In this document: piece by piece, positions 7,132 through 16,592 of the stretch
Numbering within the stretch: the first letter of the stretch is position 1
Layout: the number at the start of each line of letters is the position of its first letter
NCBI GenBank assembly: GCA_964545545.1
Contig: CAZJGK010000008.1
Coordinates: 1-59,571 of the forward strand
Origin: JAHJTW01 sp964545545
GTDB taxonomy: Bacteria > Krumholzibacteriota > Krumholzibacteriia > LZORAL124-64-63
Direction: 5' to 3'
Length of the DNA: 59,571 nt
Translations under genes and position numbers: made by a program
The notes under the pieces: generated by a model
The model's input: the letters and a program-made list of their open reading frames with translations, nothing else
Database searches by the model: none
What the model was told of the DNA's origin: nothing

Positions 7132-9027
7132 ATGAGCAAGAGGACCGCAACATCAATTCGAGGCATGGCTCTGGCCATCCTCATGGTCGTTGGTTTGGCC
7201 GCCCCCGTCTTCGCTACCTACGCCCTCGTATGGTCCGACGAATTCAACGGCAGCAGCCTGGATCTCGACAACTGGACCGCCACCGTTGGCAATGGGTGCC
7301 CGAATCTTTGCGGCTGGGGCAACAACGAACTTGAATATTACCGAAATGAAAATGTGACGGTGACCGGCGGCAACCTGGTCCTGACATCCCGCGCCGAATC
7401 CTACGGCGGCAGCAGTTTCACCTCCGGCAAGGTCACCACCAGCGGCAAGCAGTCATTTCTTTACGGCAAGATCGAAATGAGGGCCAAAATCCCCACGGGC
7501 GGGGGCATGTGGCCCGCCTTTTGGATGATGCCCCAGGACGATGTCTATGGGAGCTGGGCCGCCAGCGGCGAGATCGACATCATGGAATCCGCCAACAACA
7601 CGACTTCGGTCGGCGGCGCACTCCATTACGGCGGCACCTGGCCGGACAATACCTCCACGAGCGCTTCCTATTCCCTGGGCGGAGCGAATTTTGCCGACGA
7701 TTTCCACATTTATGCCGTCGAATGGGAGCCCGACGCCATTCGCTGGTATGTGGACGGGCAGCTCTTTGCCACCCGCACCAGTTCGCAGTGGTACACCAAC
7801 ACCGCGCCGGGGAACGCACGCGCTCCCTTCGACCAGGATTTCTACATCATTTTAAACACCGCCGTCGGTGGTTATTACACCGGCTGCACGAGTTCAAGCT
7901 GCATCACGGCGAGCCTGCCCCAGCAGTTCCTCATCGACTATGTCAGGGTTTACCAGGACATCGAGGACGTGGCGCCGACCGTTGCGATCACCGAGCCCGC
8001 TCCGGACGCCAATCTCCCCGCGGGCGACATCACCATCAACGCGACCGCCTCGGATGCCGACGGTTCCGTGGCGAGGGTCGAATTCTACAACGGCGCGACC
8101 TATCTCGGTGAAGACACGACTTCACCCTACACCTACACCTGGACCGCGGTCGCCTCAGGGTGCTATGAGATCGTCGCCAAGGCCATCGACAATCTCGGTG
8201 TCTTCAGCACCGACTCTGTTGACATCACCGTCGGGGCGGGTTGCGGCCAGGCCCCGTATCTGGGCACCCCCTTTGTCCTGCCGACCAGGATCCAGGCTGA
8301 AGATTTCGACATCGGCGGCGAGGGCATCGCCTACCACGATACCGACGCGGGCAATAACGGCGGGCAATACCGCCTCAACGAAGACGTCGACATCGAAGTG
8401 TGCACCGATGCAGGCGGTGGTTACAACACGGGGTGGACCGAGGCCGGCGAATGGCTGGAATACACTGTAGATGCCCCGATAGCAGGACAATACACCGTTG
8501 ATACCCGCGTTTCGTCACTGTCCACAGGCGGGACCTTCCACCTGGAGTTCAACGGCATAGACAAGACCGGCGCGGTCACGGTACCGGTTACCACCGGCTG
8601 GCAAACATGGACCACCGTTTCGTCGACGGTAACACTTGAGGCCGGCGTTCAGGTCATGAGATTCCTCGCGACCACGGATGGATTCAATGTCAATTACTTC
8701 GATATCCTGGGGGACTCCTCCGGGGTCCTGCCGGGTCTGCCGGCGTCGGGGTACGCGTTGCATCCGTGTTACCCGAATCCCTTCAATCCCCTGACCACCA
8801 TCAGCTACGACGTGCCCGATCCGGTCACCGTCACTCTGACCATCCATGACCTGGCCGGCAAATTGGTGAAAACACTGGTTGCCTCCCAAACCGTGGACGC
8901 CGGGCGCCACGAAGTTGTCTGGAATGGTCGCGACAATCGTGGGCGCATGGCCGTGTCCGGCGTTTATTTCTATCGTCTCGAGGCCGGTTCCTTCAGCGAA
9001 ACCAGGCGCATGACCCTGGTGAAGTGA
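7132..9027 (+). CDS. Secreted GH16 beta-glucanase with Ig-like, CBM6 and FlgD-like domains
   Basis: A 631-residue exported enzyme, probably a laminarinase or licheninase. A signal peptide (MALAILMVVGLAAPVFA) leads into a GH16 catalytic domain containing EIDIME, with nucleophile Glu147 and acid/base Glu152. Next come a bacterial Ig-like module (about 280-370), a CBM6-type carbohydrate-binding module (IQAEDFD, GWTEAGEWLEYTV) and the C-terminal FlgD-like domain (NPFNPLTTISYDV to MTLVK). I chose the ATG at 7132, after GAGGAGG, because the signal peptide begins there. A TTG at 7090 would add residues that do not look exported. The gene is monocistronic with its own promoter. The GH16 call is secure. 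The exact glucan is not determined. Confidence 0.95.
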   Translation: MSKRTATSIRGMALAILMVVGLAAPVFATYALVWSDEFNGSSLDLDNWTATVGNGCPNLCGWGNNELEYYRNENVTVTGGNLVLTSRAESYGGSSFTSGKVTTSGKQSFLYGKIEMRAKIPTGGGMWPAFWMMPQDDVYGSWAASGEIDIMESANNTTSVGGALHYGGTWPDNTSTSASYSLGGANFADDFHIYAVEWEPDAIRWYVDGQLFATRTSSQWYTNTAPGNARAPFDQDFYIILNTAVGGYYTGCTSSSCITASLPQQFLIDYVRVYQDIEDVAPTVAITEPAPDANLPAGDITINATASDADGSVARVEFYNGATYLGEDTTSPYTYTWTAVASGCYEIVAKAIDNLGVFSTDSVDITVGAGCGQAPYLGTPFVLPTRIQAEDFDIGGEGIAYHDTDAGNNGGQYRLNEDVDIEVCTDAGGGYNTGWTEAGEWLEYTVDAPIAGQYTVDTRVSSLSTGGTFHLEFNGIDKTGAVTVPVTTGWQTWTTVSSTVTLEAGVQVMRFLATTDGFNVNYFDILGDSSGVLPGLPASGYALHPCYPNPFNPLTTISYDVPDPVTVTLTIHDLAGKLVKTLVASQTVDAGRHEVVWNGRDNRGRMAVSGVYFYRLEAGSFSETRRMTLVK

Positions 9028-9072
9028 TTTTCAAGCGCATGGACCAAACTGTGCGGGAATGAATATTCAAAA

Positions 9073-9103
9073 CGCTTCGTGAAGCGGGAGTATTTTACTC
9101 CCG
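9073..9103. promoter_or_regulatory. Two overlapping inverted repeats before the kinase gene
   Basis: CGCTTC-gt-GAAGCG (9073-9086) overlaps CGGGAGTA-ttt-TACTCCCG (9085-9103). No T-run follows on either side, so a terminator is unlikely. TTGACA begins on the next base (9104), which suggests an operator. Confidence 0.4.
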
Positions 9104-9132
9104 TTGACACTCAAACCCAATAATGTTAAGCT
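9104..9132 (+). promoter_or_regulatory. Candidate promoter of the Ser/Thr kinase gene
   Basis: A consensus TTGACA at 9104-9109, then a 17-bp spacer and a poor -10 match (TTAAGC, or TAAGCT at 18 bp). The -35 abuts the inverted repeats just upstream. Confidence 0.3.
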
Positions 9133-9265
9133 ATTGTCCTGTTCGGCCTCAATTTTTTTGAATCCAGCTATTTCCTGAGAACAAGCGCTGAAAAGGGAAT
9201 TCCCGAGCCCACGCGGTTCTGTCGGGGAAAAAGAAGACAAAAAAGACCTAAAAAGAAGGTTCCTC

Positions 9266-11962
9266 ATGATCGGTAACTCCCTACTCCATTACGAGATCAC
9301 GGCCCAGATCGGCAAAGGAGGCATGGGCGAAGTGTATCGGGCGCGGGATACGAAACTGGGCCGGGATGTGGCGCTTAAGATCCTGCCGGAGGAGCTGAGC
9401 GGCGACCCGGAACGCGAGGCCCGGTTCCAGCTTGAGGCACGCGCCCTGGCCAGCCTGCAGCATCCCAACGTGGCTTCGGTATACGGTTTCGAAGAAATTG
9501 AGGGTACGCGTTTCCTGGTGATGGAGTTGATCAGCGGCCGGGAATTGACCGCCCGCATGGAGGCCGGCCCCGTGTCGGTGGAGGAAACCCTCAACATAGC
9601 ACGCCAGATCGCCGCCGGTCTGGAAGCGGCCCACGAGACCGGTATCGTCCACCGTGATCTCAAGCCGGCCAATATCATGGAAACCGATGGGGGCGAGGTG
9701 AAGATCCTGGATTTCGGTCTGGCGCAGGCCTGGTTCGGCGATGACGGCATCAAGCAGAATTCCGGCACCGGGCCCACCATGACCGCCGCCTTGACCCAGA
9801 TGGGCACGGTCCTCGGCACGGCGGCCTACATGAGCCCGGAGCAGGCGCGCGGCAGCAATGTCGACCGCCGCACCGATATCTGGGCCTTCGGCGTGATCCT
9901 CTTTGAAATGCTGACCGGCAAGCAGCTGTTCAAGGGCGAAACCATCAGTGACACCCTGGCGGCGGTGCTGCGCGCCGAGCCGGCCTGGGATGAATTGCCC
10001 GTGGCCGAAGCGCCCGAGTTATGCCGTCTCATCGAGCGCTGTTTGGAGCGCAACCCCAAACAGCGGCTGCGCGATATCGGCGAGGCGCGAATCTTTCTGC
10101 AGGATGGCGGGGCGAGCGTTTCGAACCTGAGTTTTTCGCAGCTGGGAATTTCGGACACCCCTGAGCATACCAATCGCACCAGGCCGCCGGTCGTCCTCAT
10201 GGTGGCCTTGGCCCTTCTGTGCGTCTTGGGCGGCACGTTTCTGGGCTGGAAAGTGCTGGGCAAACCCGAGCCTAGGCCTGTCCTGCACACCATGCTGCCG
10301 CCGCCACCACATTCGGACTACGATCTCAAGGCCACCGCACCGGGTCCGGCGGCCCTGTCGCCGGACGGCACCATGGTGGCGTTCACCGCCGTGGACGAGG
10401 CGGGCACCACCCTGCTGTACCTGCGCCACCTGGATCAGGGCGAATCGGTCAGCTTATCCGGCACTCAATCGGCCAACTATCCGTTCTGGTCGCCGGACAG
10501 CCGCTACATTGGTTATTTTGACGAGACGGGCAAGAAGCTGAAAAAAGTGGCGGTTGGAGGTGGGCCTCCGGTGACGATATGCCCCGCGGAAAACGGCAAG
10601 GGCGGTTCCTGGAACGAGGCCGGCCAGATCGTTTTCGCGCCCAGCCATGACACGGGTATTTTCGTGGTTTCGGCCATCGGCGGCGATCCTCAGCAGCTTA
10701 CGACCATTGGCGCAGGTTATGATTCCCACCGTCATCCACGCTTCATGCCCGATGGGCGCGAGTTCCTTTTTGTCGGCAGGACTTCGAATTCCAGTGACAA
10801 TTCAATATTCCTGGCCTCCCTTGACACCACGGTTGTGCCACGGATTATCTCTGAATCGCAAGCCAATGCGGACTACAACAACGGCATGCTTTTGACCGTG
10901 CGTGAGGGCGTGCTGATGGCCACACCATTCACGCCCGATGAGGAACGCGTTATCGCGGGGGGCACGCCGCTGGTGGAAAACATCCTGACCCTCGGGGCCG
11001 CAGCGGTAAGCGTGTTCGGGGTCTCCCCGGGTGGCATGATGGTTTTTCAGACCGGAGCTTCCGCCCAGGCGGATAAGCAACTGTCCTGGATGGATCTGGA
11101 GTCCGGCGTCGAGCAGGTCCTGGGTGAGTCCGGCCGGCTAGACCGGGCGCGGGTTTCGCCTGATGGTCATCGCGCCGTGGTTGAAGTCCAGGAGGCCTCC
11201 AACGAGGGCACGGATCTGTGGCTGGTCGACCTGGACACGGAACTGAGGACCCGGTTCACCTTCGCGGCGGGGGATGAGGTGAGTGCGGTCTGGGCACCGG
11301 ACGGGAAATCGGTCATCTACGCCTCCGATTACGAGAACACACACCGCATCATGGAGCAACCCGTCGAGGGCCTGGGCGGGACGGCGATTCTGCTGGAATC
11401 ATCCTTGGGGGCATATCCTTCGAGCGTGAGCCCCAACGGCCAGACGCTGCTTTTCAATGCCTTCCGTGAAGACGGCAAGATCGAGATACGGAGTCTCTCG
11501 CTGGCCGCATCCGCCGACGAACCGACAACCGTCGCGTCGCTGCCTGATAATAGTATCGGCAATGGCATGTACTCCCCCGACGGCCGCTGGATCGCCTACC
11601 ATGCGGTCAGTTCTTCCGGCTGGGACGTGTTCGTCATTCCCGCTGTGGGCGGCCCGCGCAAGTGGCAGGTCACCTCCGATGGCTCCGTTTATCCCCAGTG
11701 GAGCCCTGACGGCACCAAACTCTGGGTGATTCGGTTCTCGGGTGACCTGCGGGCCTATGAAGTCGATGGCAGTGGCCAGACTTTCCGCATCGGTCAGTAC
11801 ACCCAAACTCTGCGTGTGGAACAGCCGGATGATTCCGGCCGCAATTACGATCTGGCGCCCGACGGCAAGCGGCTGCTTCACTCCGGGACGGATCAGGCGT
11901 TTCGGGCCGAGGTTTCCTATCTGCATCTGGTCACCGACTGGAGGCGCGGCCTGGTGCAGTGA
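9266..11962 (+). CDS. Membrane Ser/Thr protein kinase with a TolB-like beta-propeller
   Basis: An 898-residue one-pass membrane kinase. The cytoplasmic kinase domain has GKGGMGEVY (17-24), Lys38 (VALK), HRDLKPAN with catalytic Asp131, DFG at 149 and MSPEQARG. A membrane helix lies near 308-331 (LMVALALLCVLGGTFLGW). About 560 residues of PD40/TolB-type repeats follow (ALSPDGTMVAF, FWSPDSRYIGY, VSPDGHRAVV, WAPDGKSVIY, YSPDGRWIAY, WSPDGTKLWV), forming a probable periplasmic propeller sensor. The start at 9266 follows AGAAGG. No phosphatase or FHA partner gene is adjacent, so the substrates are unknown. This architecture is common in environmental lineages with many such kinases. The kinase call is secure. 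Confidence 0.95.
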   Translation: MIGNSLLHYEITAQIGKGGMGEVYRARDTKLGRDVALKILPEELSGDPEREARFQLEARALASLQHPNVASVYGFEEIEGTRFLVMELISGRELTARMEAGPVSVEETLNIARQIAAGLEAAHETGIVHRDLKPANIMETDGGEVKILDFGLAQAWFGDDGIKQNSGTGPTMTAALTQMGTVLGTAAYMSPEQARGSNVDRRTDIWAFGVILFEMLTGKQLFKGETISDTLAAVLRAEPAWDELPVAEAPELCRLIERCLERNPKQRLRDIGEARIFLQDGGASVSNLSFSQLGISDTPEHTNRTRPPVVLMVALALLCVLGGTFLGWKVLGKPEPRPVLHTMLPPPPHSDYDLKATAPGPAALSPDGTMVAFTAVDEAGTTLLYLRHLDQGESVSLSGTQSANYPFWSPDSRYIGYFDETGKKLKKVAVGGGPPVTICPAENGKGGSWNEAGQIVFAPSHDTGIFVVSAIGGDPQQLTTIGAGYDSHRHPRFMPDGREFLFVGRTSNSSDNSIFLASLDTTVVPRIISESQANADYNNGMLLTVREGVLMATPFTPDEERVIAGGTPLVENILTLGAAAVSVFGVSPGGMMVFQTGASAQADKQLSWMDLESGVEQVLGESGRLDRARVSPDGHRAVVEVQEASNEGTDLWLVDLDTELRTRFTFAAGDEVSAVWAPDGKSVIYASDYENTHRIMEQPVEGLGGTAILLESSLGAYPSSVSPNGQTLLFNAFREDGKIEIRSLSLAASADEPTTVASLPDNSIGNGMYSPDGRWIAYHAVSSSGWDVFVIPAVGGPRKWQVTSDGSVYPQWSPDGTKLWVIRFSGDLRAYEVDGSGQTFRIGQYTQTLRVEQPDDSGRNYDLAPDGKRLLHSGTDQAFRAEVSYLHLVTDWRRGLVQ

Positions 11963-12001
11963 AGAACCCGGGGATATTCAAGCTTGAGCCTCATGACCGC
12001 T

Positions 12002-12018
12002 GACCATCGGCGATGGTC
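12002..12018. promoter_or_regulatory. Palindrome upstream of the RND efflux operon
   Basis: GACCATCG-G-CGATGGTC, a perfect 8+1+8 dyad about 130 bases before the adaptor start and 40 bases after the kinase stop. It has no T-run. It could be an operator for the efflux genes. Confidence 0.35.
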
Positions 12019-12145
12019 CCCTGAAACAGGTCTGACCTCCCTCTTTGGCGCCTCGCCCCAGGTCCATGCAACCTTTCGGGCCCCGTCTGCGTCTTTGATT
12101 TCCGGAAACACTATCGCCAACCGCCGAGTCGAGAGGTTGACCCCC

Positions 12146-13339
12146 ATGAACCAGAGGAAGAGCCGCAAGGGCCCGATGATCATCGTCGCCCTGTTGATCG
12201 TTGTGGTGGGCGCCGGAGCGCTTTGGAAGACGGGTAAGCTGGACGCGGTCGTGCACCGGGGGGCGGCCGCGGATTCCACGATGGCTGCGGGCAAGAAGGC
12301 GGATGACGGCGACAAGAAAGATCAGGATGTTTCGGTGCCCGTGAAACTTGCTCTCGCCTCGCGAAGAGGAATTGACAGCTACTATCGAGCCGCTTCGGTG
12401 GTCGAAGCGGACCGACTGGTCGGGCTGGTGTCGAAGACCCAGGGACGCATCAGCGCCCTCAACGTGGAAGAAGGGGACTGGGTGCATGGCGGACAGGTTC
12501 TCGTCGAACTCGAGAGTGATCGCGAACGCGTGCAGCTGCGCCAGGCTGAGCTTAAACTCAAGGACCAGAAGCGCTTGCTGGATCGCAGCCGGTCCATGCT
12601 CAACGAAAACCTGATCAGCACACAGGAATTCGACGGTTCCCAGTCCAGCTACGACCAGGCCGAGGCCGAACGCGATCTGGCGCGCATCGCCTTCGAGGAA
12701 AAGAAAATCTGCGCGCCTTTCGATGGCCAGATCACCGAGCGCAAGATCGTCAAGGGCCAGATGGTGAACCCGGCCGAACCCCTGCTGACGATCGCCGATT
12801 TTTCTCCCCTGCGCGTACGCGTGCACCTGCCCGAGGCCGTGGCCCGCAAGATAACCACCGGCCAGCGGGTGCTCATCCAGCCCGAGGCCGACACCCAGAC
12901 CATCGAAGCCTTGGTTGAGCGTGTGTCCCCGGTGGTTGATCCGGCCACGAGCACCGTGCGGGTGACCATGCGCCTCGACAGCGGCGACCAGGCCCGGGTG
13001 GGCGGCTTTGTGAAGGTCCGCATCACCACCGACTCCCATGCGGACGCCCTCTCGATCCCCAAGATTGCCCTGGTGGAGGAAGGCAGCCTGCGCAGCGTCT
13101 TCGTCGCCGCGGCCGACACGGTGCGCAAGGTCGAGGTTCGCACGGGCCTTTACGACGAGAAATACGTCGAGGTTCTCGACGGTCTCGAAGAGGGGTGGTT
13201 CGTCGTGCAGGTCGGCCAGGGCGGCTTGCGGGACGGCACCCGAATCGAGGTCTTGAACCCGGTCGAGGTCGGCTGGGAAGTGCCGGCATCTTCGCAGAAT
13301 TCCGCCGAACCGGACGGAGCGCTTGCGCGTGTCCAATAG
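12146..13339 (+). CDS. RND efflux periplasmic adaptor (HlyD/MFP family)
   Basis: A 397-residue membrane-fusion protein linking an RND pump to an outer-membrane channel. I chose the ATG at 12146 (MNQRKSRKGPMIIVALLIV). It gives a single N-terminal membrane anchor and is preceded by GAGAGG. The longer frame from 11984 lacks these. The order is as in AcrA/MexA: first half of the lipoyl domain (VSKTQGRISALNVEEGDWV), an alpha-hairpin (residues about 130-190), second lipoyl half (CAPFDGQITERKIVKGQMV), beta-barrel domain and a membrane-proximal domain. It is the first gene of a three-gene operon, 21 bases before the first permease. No outer-membrane factor gene is present here. Confidence 0.93.
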   Translation: MNQRKSRKGPMIIVALLIVVVGAGALWKTGKLDAVVHRGAAADSTMAAGKKADDGDKKDQDVSVPVKLALASRRGIDSYYRAASVVEADRLVGLVSKTQGRISALNVEEGDWVHGGQVLVELESDRERVQLRQAELKLKDQKRLLDRSRSMLNENLISTQEFDGSQSSYDQAEAERDLARIAFEEKKICAPFDGQITERKIVKGQMVNPAEPLLTIADFSPLRVRVHLPEAVARKITTGQRVLIQPEADTQTIEALVERVSPVVDPATSTVRVTMRLDSGDQARVGGFVKVRITTDSHADALSIPKIALVEEGSLRSVFVAAADTVRKVEVRTGLYDEKYVEVLDGLEEGWFVVQVGQGGLRDGTRIEVLNPVEVGWEVPASSQNSAEPDGALARVQ

Positions 13340-13360
13340 CCAAAACGGGGAGCCCAGCAC

Positions 13361-16300
13361 GTGAAAGCAATCCGATTCGCCGTGACTCATCCTGTGACGG
13401 TCTGGATGGTTACAGCCGCCGCCGTCGTCTTCGGTTTTGTGGCCCTGGGCCGCCTGGACATGCGCCTGCTGCCCGAGATCCGCTATCCCAGCCTTACGGT
13501 TCAGACGGAGTTCCCCAACACCGCCCCGGTGGACGTGGAAAACCTGGTCACCCGCCCGCTGGAAGAAGCGGTGGGGGTCGTGCCCGGTTTGCGGAAGGTG
13601 CATTCCATCAGTCAATCCGATCTTTCCCAGATAACCCTCGAGTTCGGCTGGGATACGGACATGGATTACGCCGGGCTGGATGTGCGCGAGAAGATCGACC
13701 TGATTCAACTGCCCCTGGATGTGCGCCCTCCGGTGTTGCTGAAATACGACCCGGCCCTCGACCCGGTGCTGCGCATAGGCCTGTGGGGCTCGTTGCCCCA
13801 GATCGAACTGAGACACATCTCCGAGGAGGTCATCAAGCGTGACATCGAATCCCTCCAGGGCGTGGCGGCCGCCAAGGTTTCCGGCGGTCTGGAGGAGGAG
13901 ATACGCGTCGAAGTGGACGAGGATCGTCTCGCGGGTTACGGCATTCCCATTTCGCAGGTGAACGATGTGTTGGCCCAGGAAAACATCAACGCCTCGGGCG
14001 GACGGCTGCGCGACCGCAACGCCGAATACATCGTGCGCACCCTGAGCCGCTTCAAGAACATCGATGATATCGGCGCCGTGACCCTGCAGGTCGTCGGCGG
14101 GGTGCCGGTCTACCTGCGGGATGTGGCCACGATCACGCGCGCCCATCGCGAGCGCACGACCATCACCCACGTGGGCGGGCGCGAGAGTGTTGAGCTCGCC
14201 GTCTACAAGGAGGGAGACGCCAACATCGTCGAGCTGGCGCGCCGCGTCACGAAACAGCTCGAAACCATAAAGAAACGTCTTCCGGCCGGGGTCCAGATGG
14301 AGGTGCTGTTCGACCAGTCGGTGTACATCGCCAAGGCCGTCAAAGAGGTCCGCAACAATGCCCTGCTGGGCGGCCTGCTGGCCGTGCTGGTCCTTTTCGT
14401 CTTTCTGCGTGATCTGCGCAGCACGCTGATCATCGGTATTTCGATCCCCATTTCGATCATCGCCACCTTCATCCTCATGTACACCCGCGGCGTCTCGCTC
14501 AACGTCATGTCCCTGGGCGGCCTGGCTCTCGGCGTGGGCATGCTGGTGGACAATTCCATCGTGGTGCTGGAATCCATCCACCGTCGGCGTGAGGAAATGG
14601 GCGAGGACAGGCTCATGGAGGCCACCGTCATCGGCGCGGGCGAGGTGGCCGGCGCCGTCACGGCTTCGACTTTGACCACCGTCGCGGTCTTTGTTCCCAT
14701 CGTATTCGTCGTCGTCGGCGTGGCCGGGCAGATTTTTCGCGACCAGGCTCTGACGGTAACCTTCTCTCTCCTGATTTCCCTGATTGTTGCGCTGACGTTC
14801 ACGCCCATGGCCGTGGCTTTCGGACGCCGGGGCGACCCCGGCAGCGGCGCTGGGGAGGAGGCCGGGGGCCATTCCCGCTTTCTGGATTGGACCCGGGTGG
14901 TCGGTGACCGTCAGGGGTGGCGCCGCTGGCTCCGTCTGGTGCCGCTGGCGCTGGTGCTGGCGTTGCCGACGTTGCTGGTCTGGTTGGTCACCCGCCTGGG
15001 ATCCGCCTTGCGGTTCCTGCTGATCGGGGCGCTGAAGCCCTTGACCTGGAGTTTCGAGCGCTTCTGGCCCCGCCTGGCAAACGCCTACGAAAGGCTGTTG
15101 GGCGCATCGCTCCGCCACCGCATCCTGGTGCTGTTGGTGGCCGGACTGACGGCTGCGGGGGCCGTGGCCCTGTTTCCAACCCTGGGCACGGAACTGATTC
15201 CGACCCTGGCCCAGGGCGAATTCACCCTGGCCCTGGAGTTGCCTGAAGGGACACCCCTAAGCCACACCGACCGCATGATCGGTAAGCTGGAGAAGGAGTT
15301 GTCGGGCGTCGAAGGTATCGAGCTGCTGGCCGCCGACGTCGGCGTGAGCCACGATGGCCAGATGTCGGCCCAGCGCCGCAAGGAGAACCGGGCCGAGATC
15401 CACGTGAAGCTGGACAAGGCGACGAGCGAGCGGGAAGCGCAGGTTCTCGACGGCATCCGCCGGATCCTGGCGCGCTACCCGGACGTGATGATGAAGATTC
15501 GCCGCCAGTCGCTGTTCTCCTTCAACGCGCCCGTGGAGGTGGATGTCTACGGCTACAACCTCGAAGACCTGCAGGACGTTTCGGACCGCATCGCCGCCGA
15601 ACTGCAAAACGTCGGGGGTTTGCGCGACGTGCGCCGGGCCATGGTGCCCGGTTCCCCGGAGATCCATGTCAGTTTCGATCGCGACAAGTTGAACCACTGG
15701 GGTTTGAGCCTGGCCACGGTCAGCGAGGTGGTGCGCGGCAAGGTCCGCGGCACGGTGGCCAGCCGGCTCCGGGACCGAGAACGCCATATTGATATCCGGG
15801 TGATGAACCAGGACGAGCAGCGCAACAACCTCCAGGCCATCCGCGACCTCATCGTGGCCGAACGTGACGGTATTCCCATCCCCCTGAGTTCGGTGGCCAC
15901 CATGGAAGTGGCGCGGGGACCGTCGGAGATCCATCGCCTGGGCAGTCGGCGTGTGGCCGTGGTGACGGCAAACCTTGCGGGTTCGGATCTGGGCAGTGTG
16001 ACCGACGAAATCGGAACGCGCCTGCGCGGGATCTCGTTGCCGGCCAACACCAGCTGGGAACTCGGCGGCCAGAACACCGAGATGAAGAGTTCCTTCCACT
16101 CCTTGCAGATGGCCATCCTGCTCGCCGTGTTCCTGGTCTATCTGGTCATGGCGGCGCAGTTCGAATCTTTCCTGTATCCCCTGATCATCATGTTCACGGT
16201 GCCGCTGGCCCTGGTCGGGGCCATCTACGGACTCAAGATTTCCGCCATGCCGATCAGTGTCATCGCGGTGATCGGGGCCATCATGCTGGCGGGAATCGTG

Positions 16301-16591
16301 GTGAACAACGGCATCGTGCTGGTGGACCGCATCAACCAGCTGCGCCGGCGGGGGCAGGATCTGAGCCCGGCGGTGATGGCTGCGGCCAAGGAACGTTTCC
16401 GCCCCATCCTGATGACCACCGCCACCACGGTGCTCGGGTTGGCGCCCATGGCCGCCGGCCTGGGTGAAGGCGCCGAGCTGCGGGCCCCGCTGGCGGTGAC
16501 GGTGATCAGCGGTCTAATGTTGTCTACCCTGTTGACCCTGGTCGTGGTGCCGGTGATCTACATGCTGATCACGCCGGACAAGAGAGCATGA
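13361..16591 (+). CDS. RND efflux permease, first of a tandem pair
   Basis: A 1076-residue AcrB-type inner-membrane pump subunit with proton-driven export across the envelope. The GTG at 13361 follows GGGGAG. Family features are an N-terminal helix (HPVTVWMVTAAAVVFGFVAL), the TM4-region block LGGLALGVGMLVDNSIVVLE carrying a relay acidic residue, and the repeated block in the second half (GAIMLAGIVVNNGIVLVDRI). The loop between helices 6 and 7 (residues about 487-575) is longer than in AcrB and contains two extra hydrophobic stretches (VPLALVLALPTLLVWLV and LRFLLIGALKPLTW). The substrate class cannot be read from the sequence; multidrug, bile-acid-like or lipid substrates are all possible. It precedes the second permease with one base between. 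Confidence 0.93.
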   Translation: MKAIRFAVTHPVTVWMVTAAAVVFGFVALGRLDMRLLPEIRYPSLTVQTEFPNTAPVDVENLVTRPLEEAVGVVPGLRKVHSISQSDLSQITLEFGWDTDMDYAGLDVREKIDLIQLPLDVRPPVLLKYDPALDPVLRIGLWGSLPQIELRHISEEVIKRDIESLQGVAAAKVSGGLEEEIRVEVDEDRLAGYGIPISQVNDVLAQENINASGGRLRDRNAEYIVRTLSRFKNIDDIGAVTLQVVGGVPVYLRDVATITRAHRERTTITHVGGRESVELAVYKEGDANIVELARRVTKQLETIKKRLPAGVQMEVLFDQSVYIAKAVKEVRNNALLGGLLAVLVLFVFLRDLRSTLIIGISIPISIIATFILMYTRGVSLNVMSLGGLALGVGMLVDNSIVVLESIHRRREEMGEDRLMEATVIGAGEVAGAVTASTLTTVAVFVPIVFVVVGVAGQIFRDQALTVTFSLLISLIVALTFTPMAVAFGRRGDPGSGAGEEAGGHSRFLDWTRVVGDRQGWRRWLRLVPLALVLALPTLLVWLVTRLGSALRFLLIGALKPLTWSFERFWPRLANAYERLLGASLRHRILVLLVAGLTAAGAVALFPTLGTELIPTLAQGEFTLALELPEGTPLSHTDRMIGKLEKELSGVEGIELLAADVGVSHDGQMSAQRRKENRAEIHVKLDKATSEREAQVLDGIRRILARYPDVMMKIRRQSLFSFNAPVEVDVYGYNLEDLQDVSDRIAAELQNVGGLRDVRRAMVPGSPEIHVSFDRDKLNHWGLSLATVSEVVRGKVRGTVASRLRDRERHIDIRVMNQDEQRNNLQAIRDLIVAERDGIPIPLSSVATMEVARGPSEIHRLGSRRVAVVTANLAGSDLGSVTDEIGTRLRGISLPANTSWELGGQNTEMKSSFHSLQMAILLAVFLVYLVMAAQFESFLYPLIIMFTVPLALVGAIYGLKISAMPISVIAVIGAIMLAGIVVNNGIVLVDRINQLRRRGQDLSPAVMAAAKERFRPILMTTATTVLGLAPMAAGLGEGAELRAPLAVTVISGLMLSTLLTLVVVPVIYMLITPDKRA

Positions 16592-16592
16592 C

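Noticed and set aside
11978..15118. Very long minus-strand open frame (over 1000 codons) opposite the adaptor and first RND permease
   Set aside because: It is the antisense shadow of two well-supported plus-strand genes in GC-rich DNA. Its translation is Asp/His/Gln-rich with no domain, signal peptide or ribosome-binding site.
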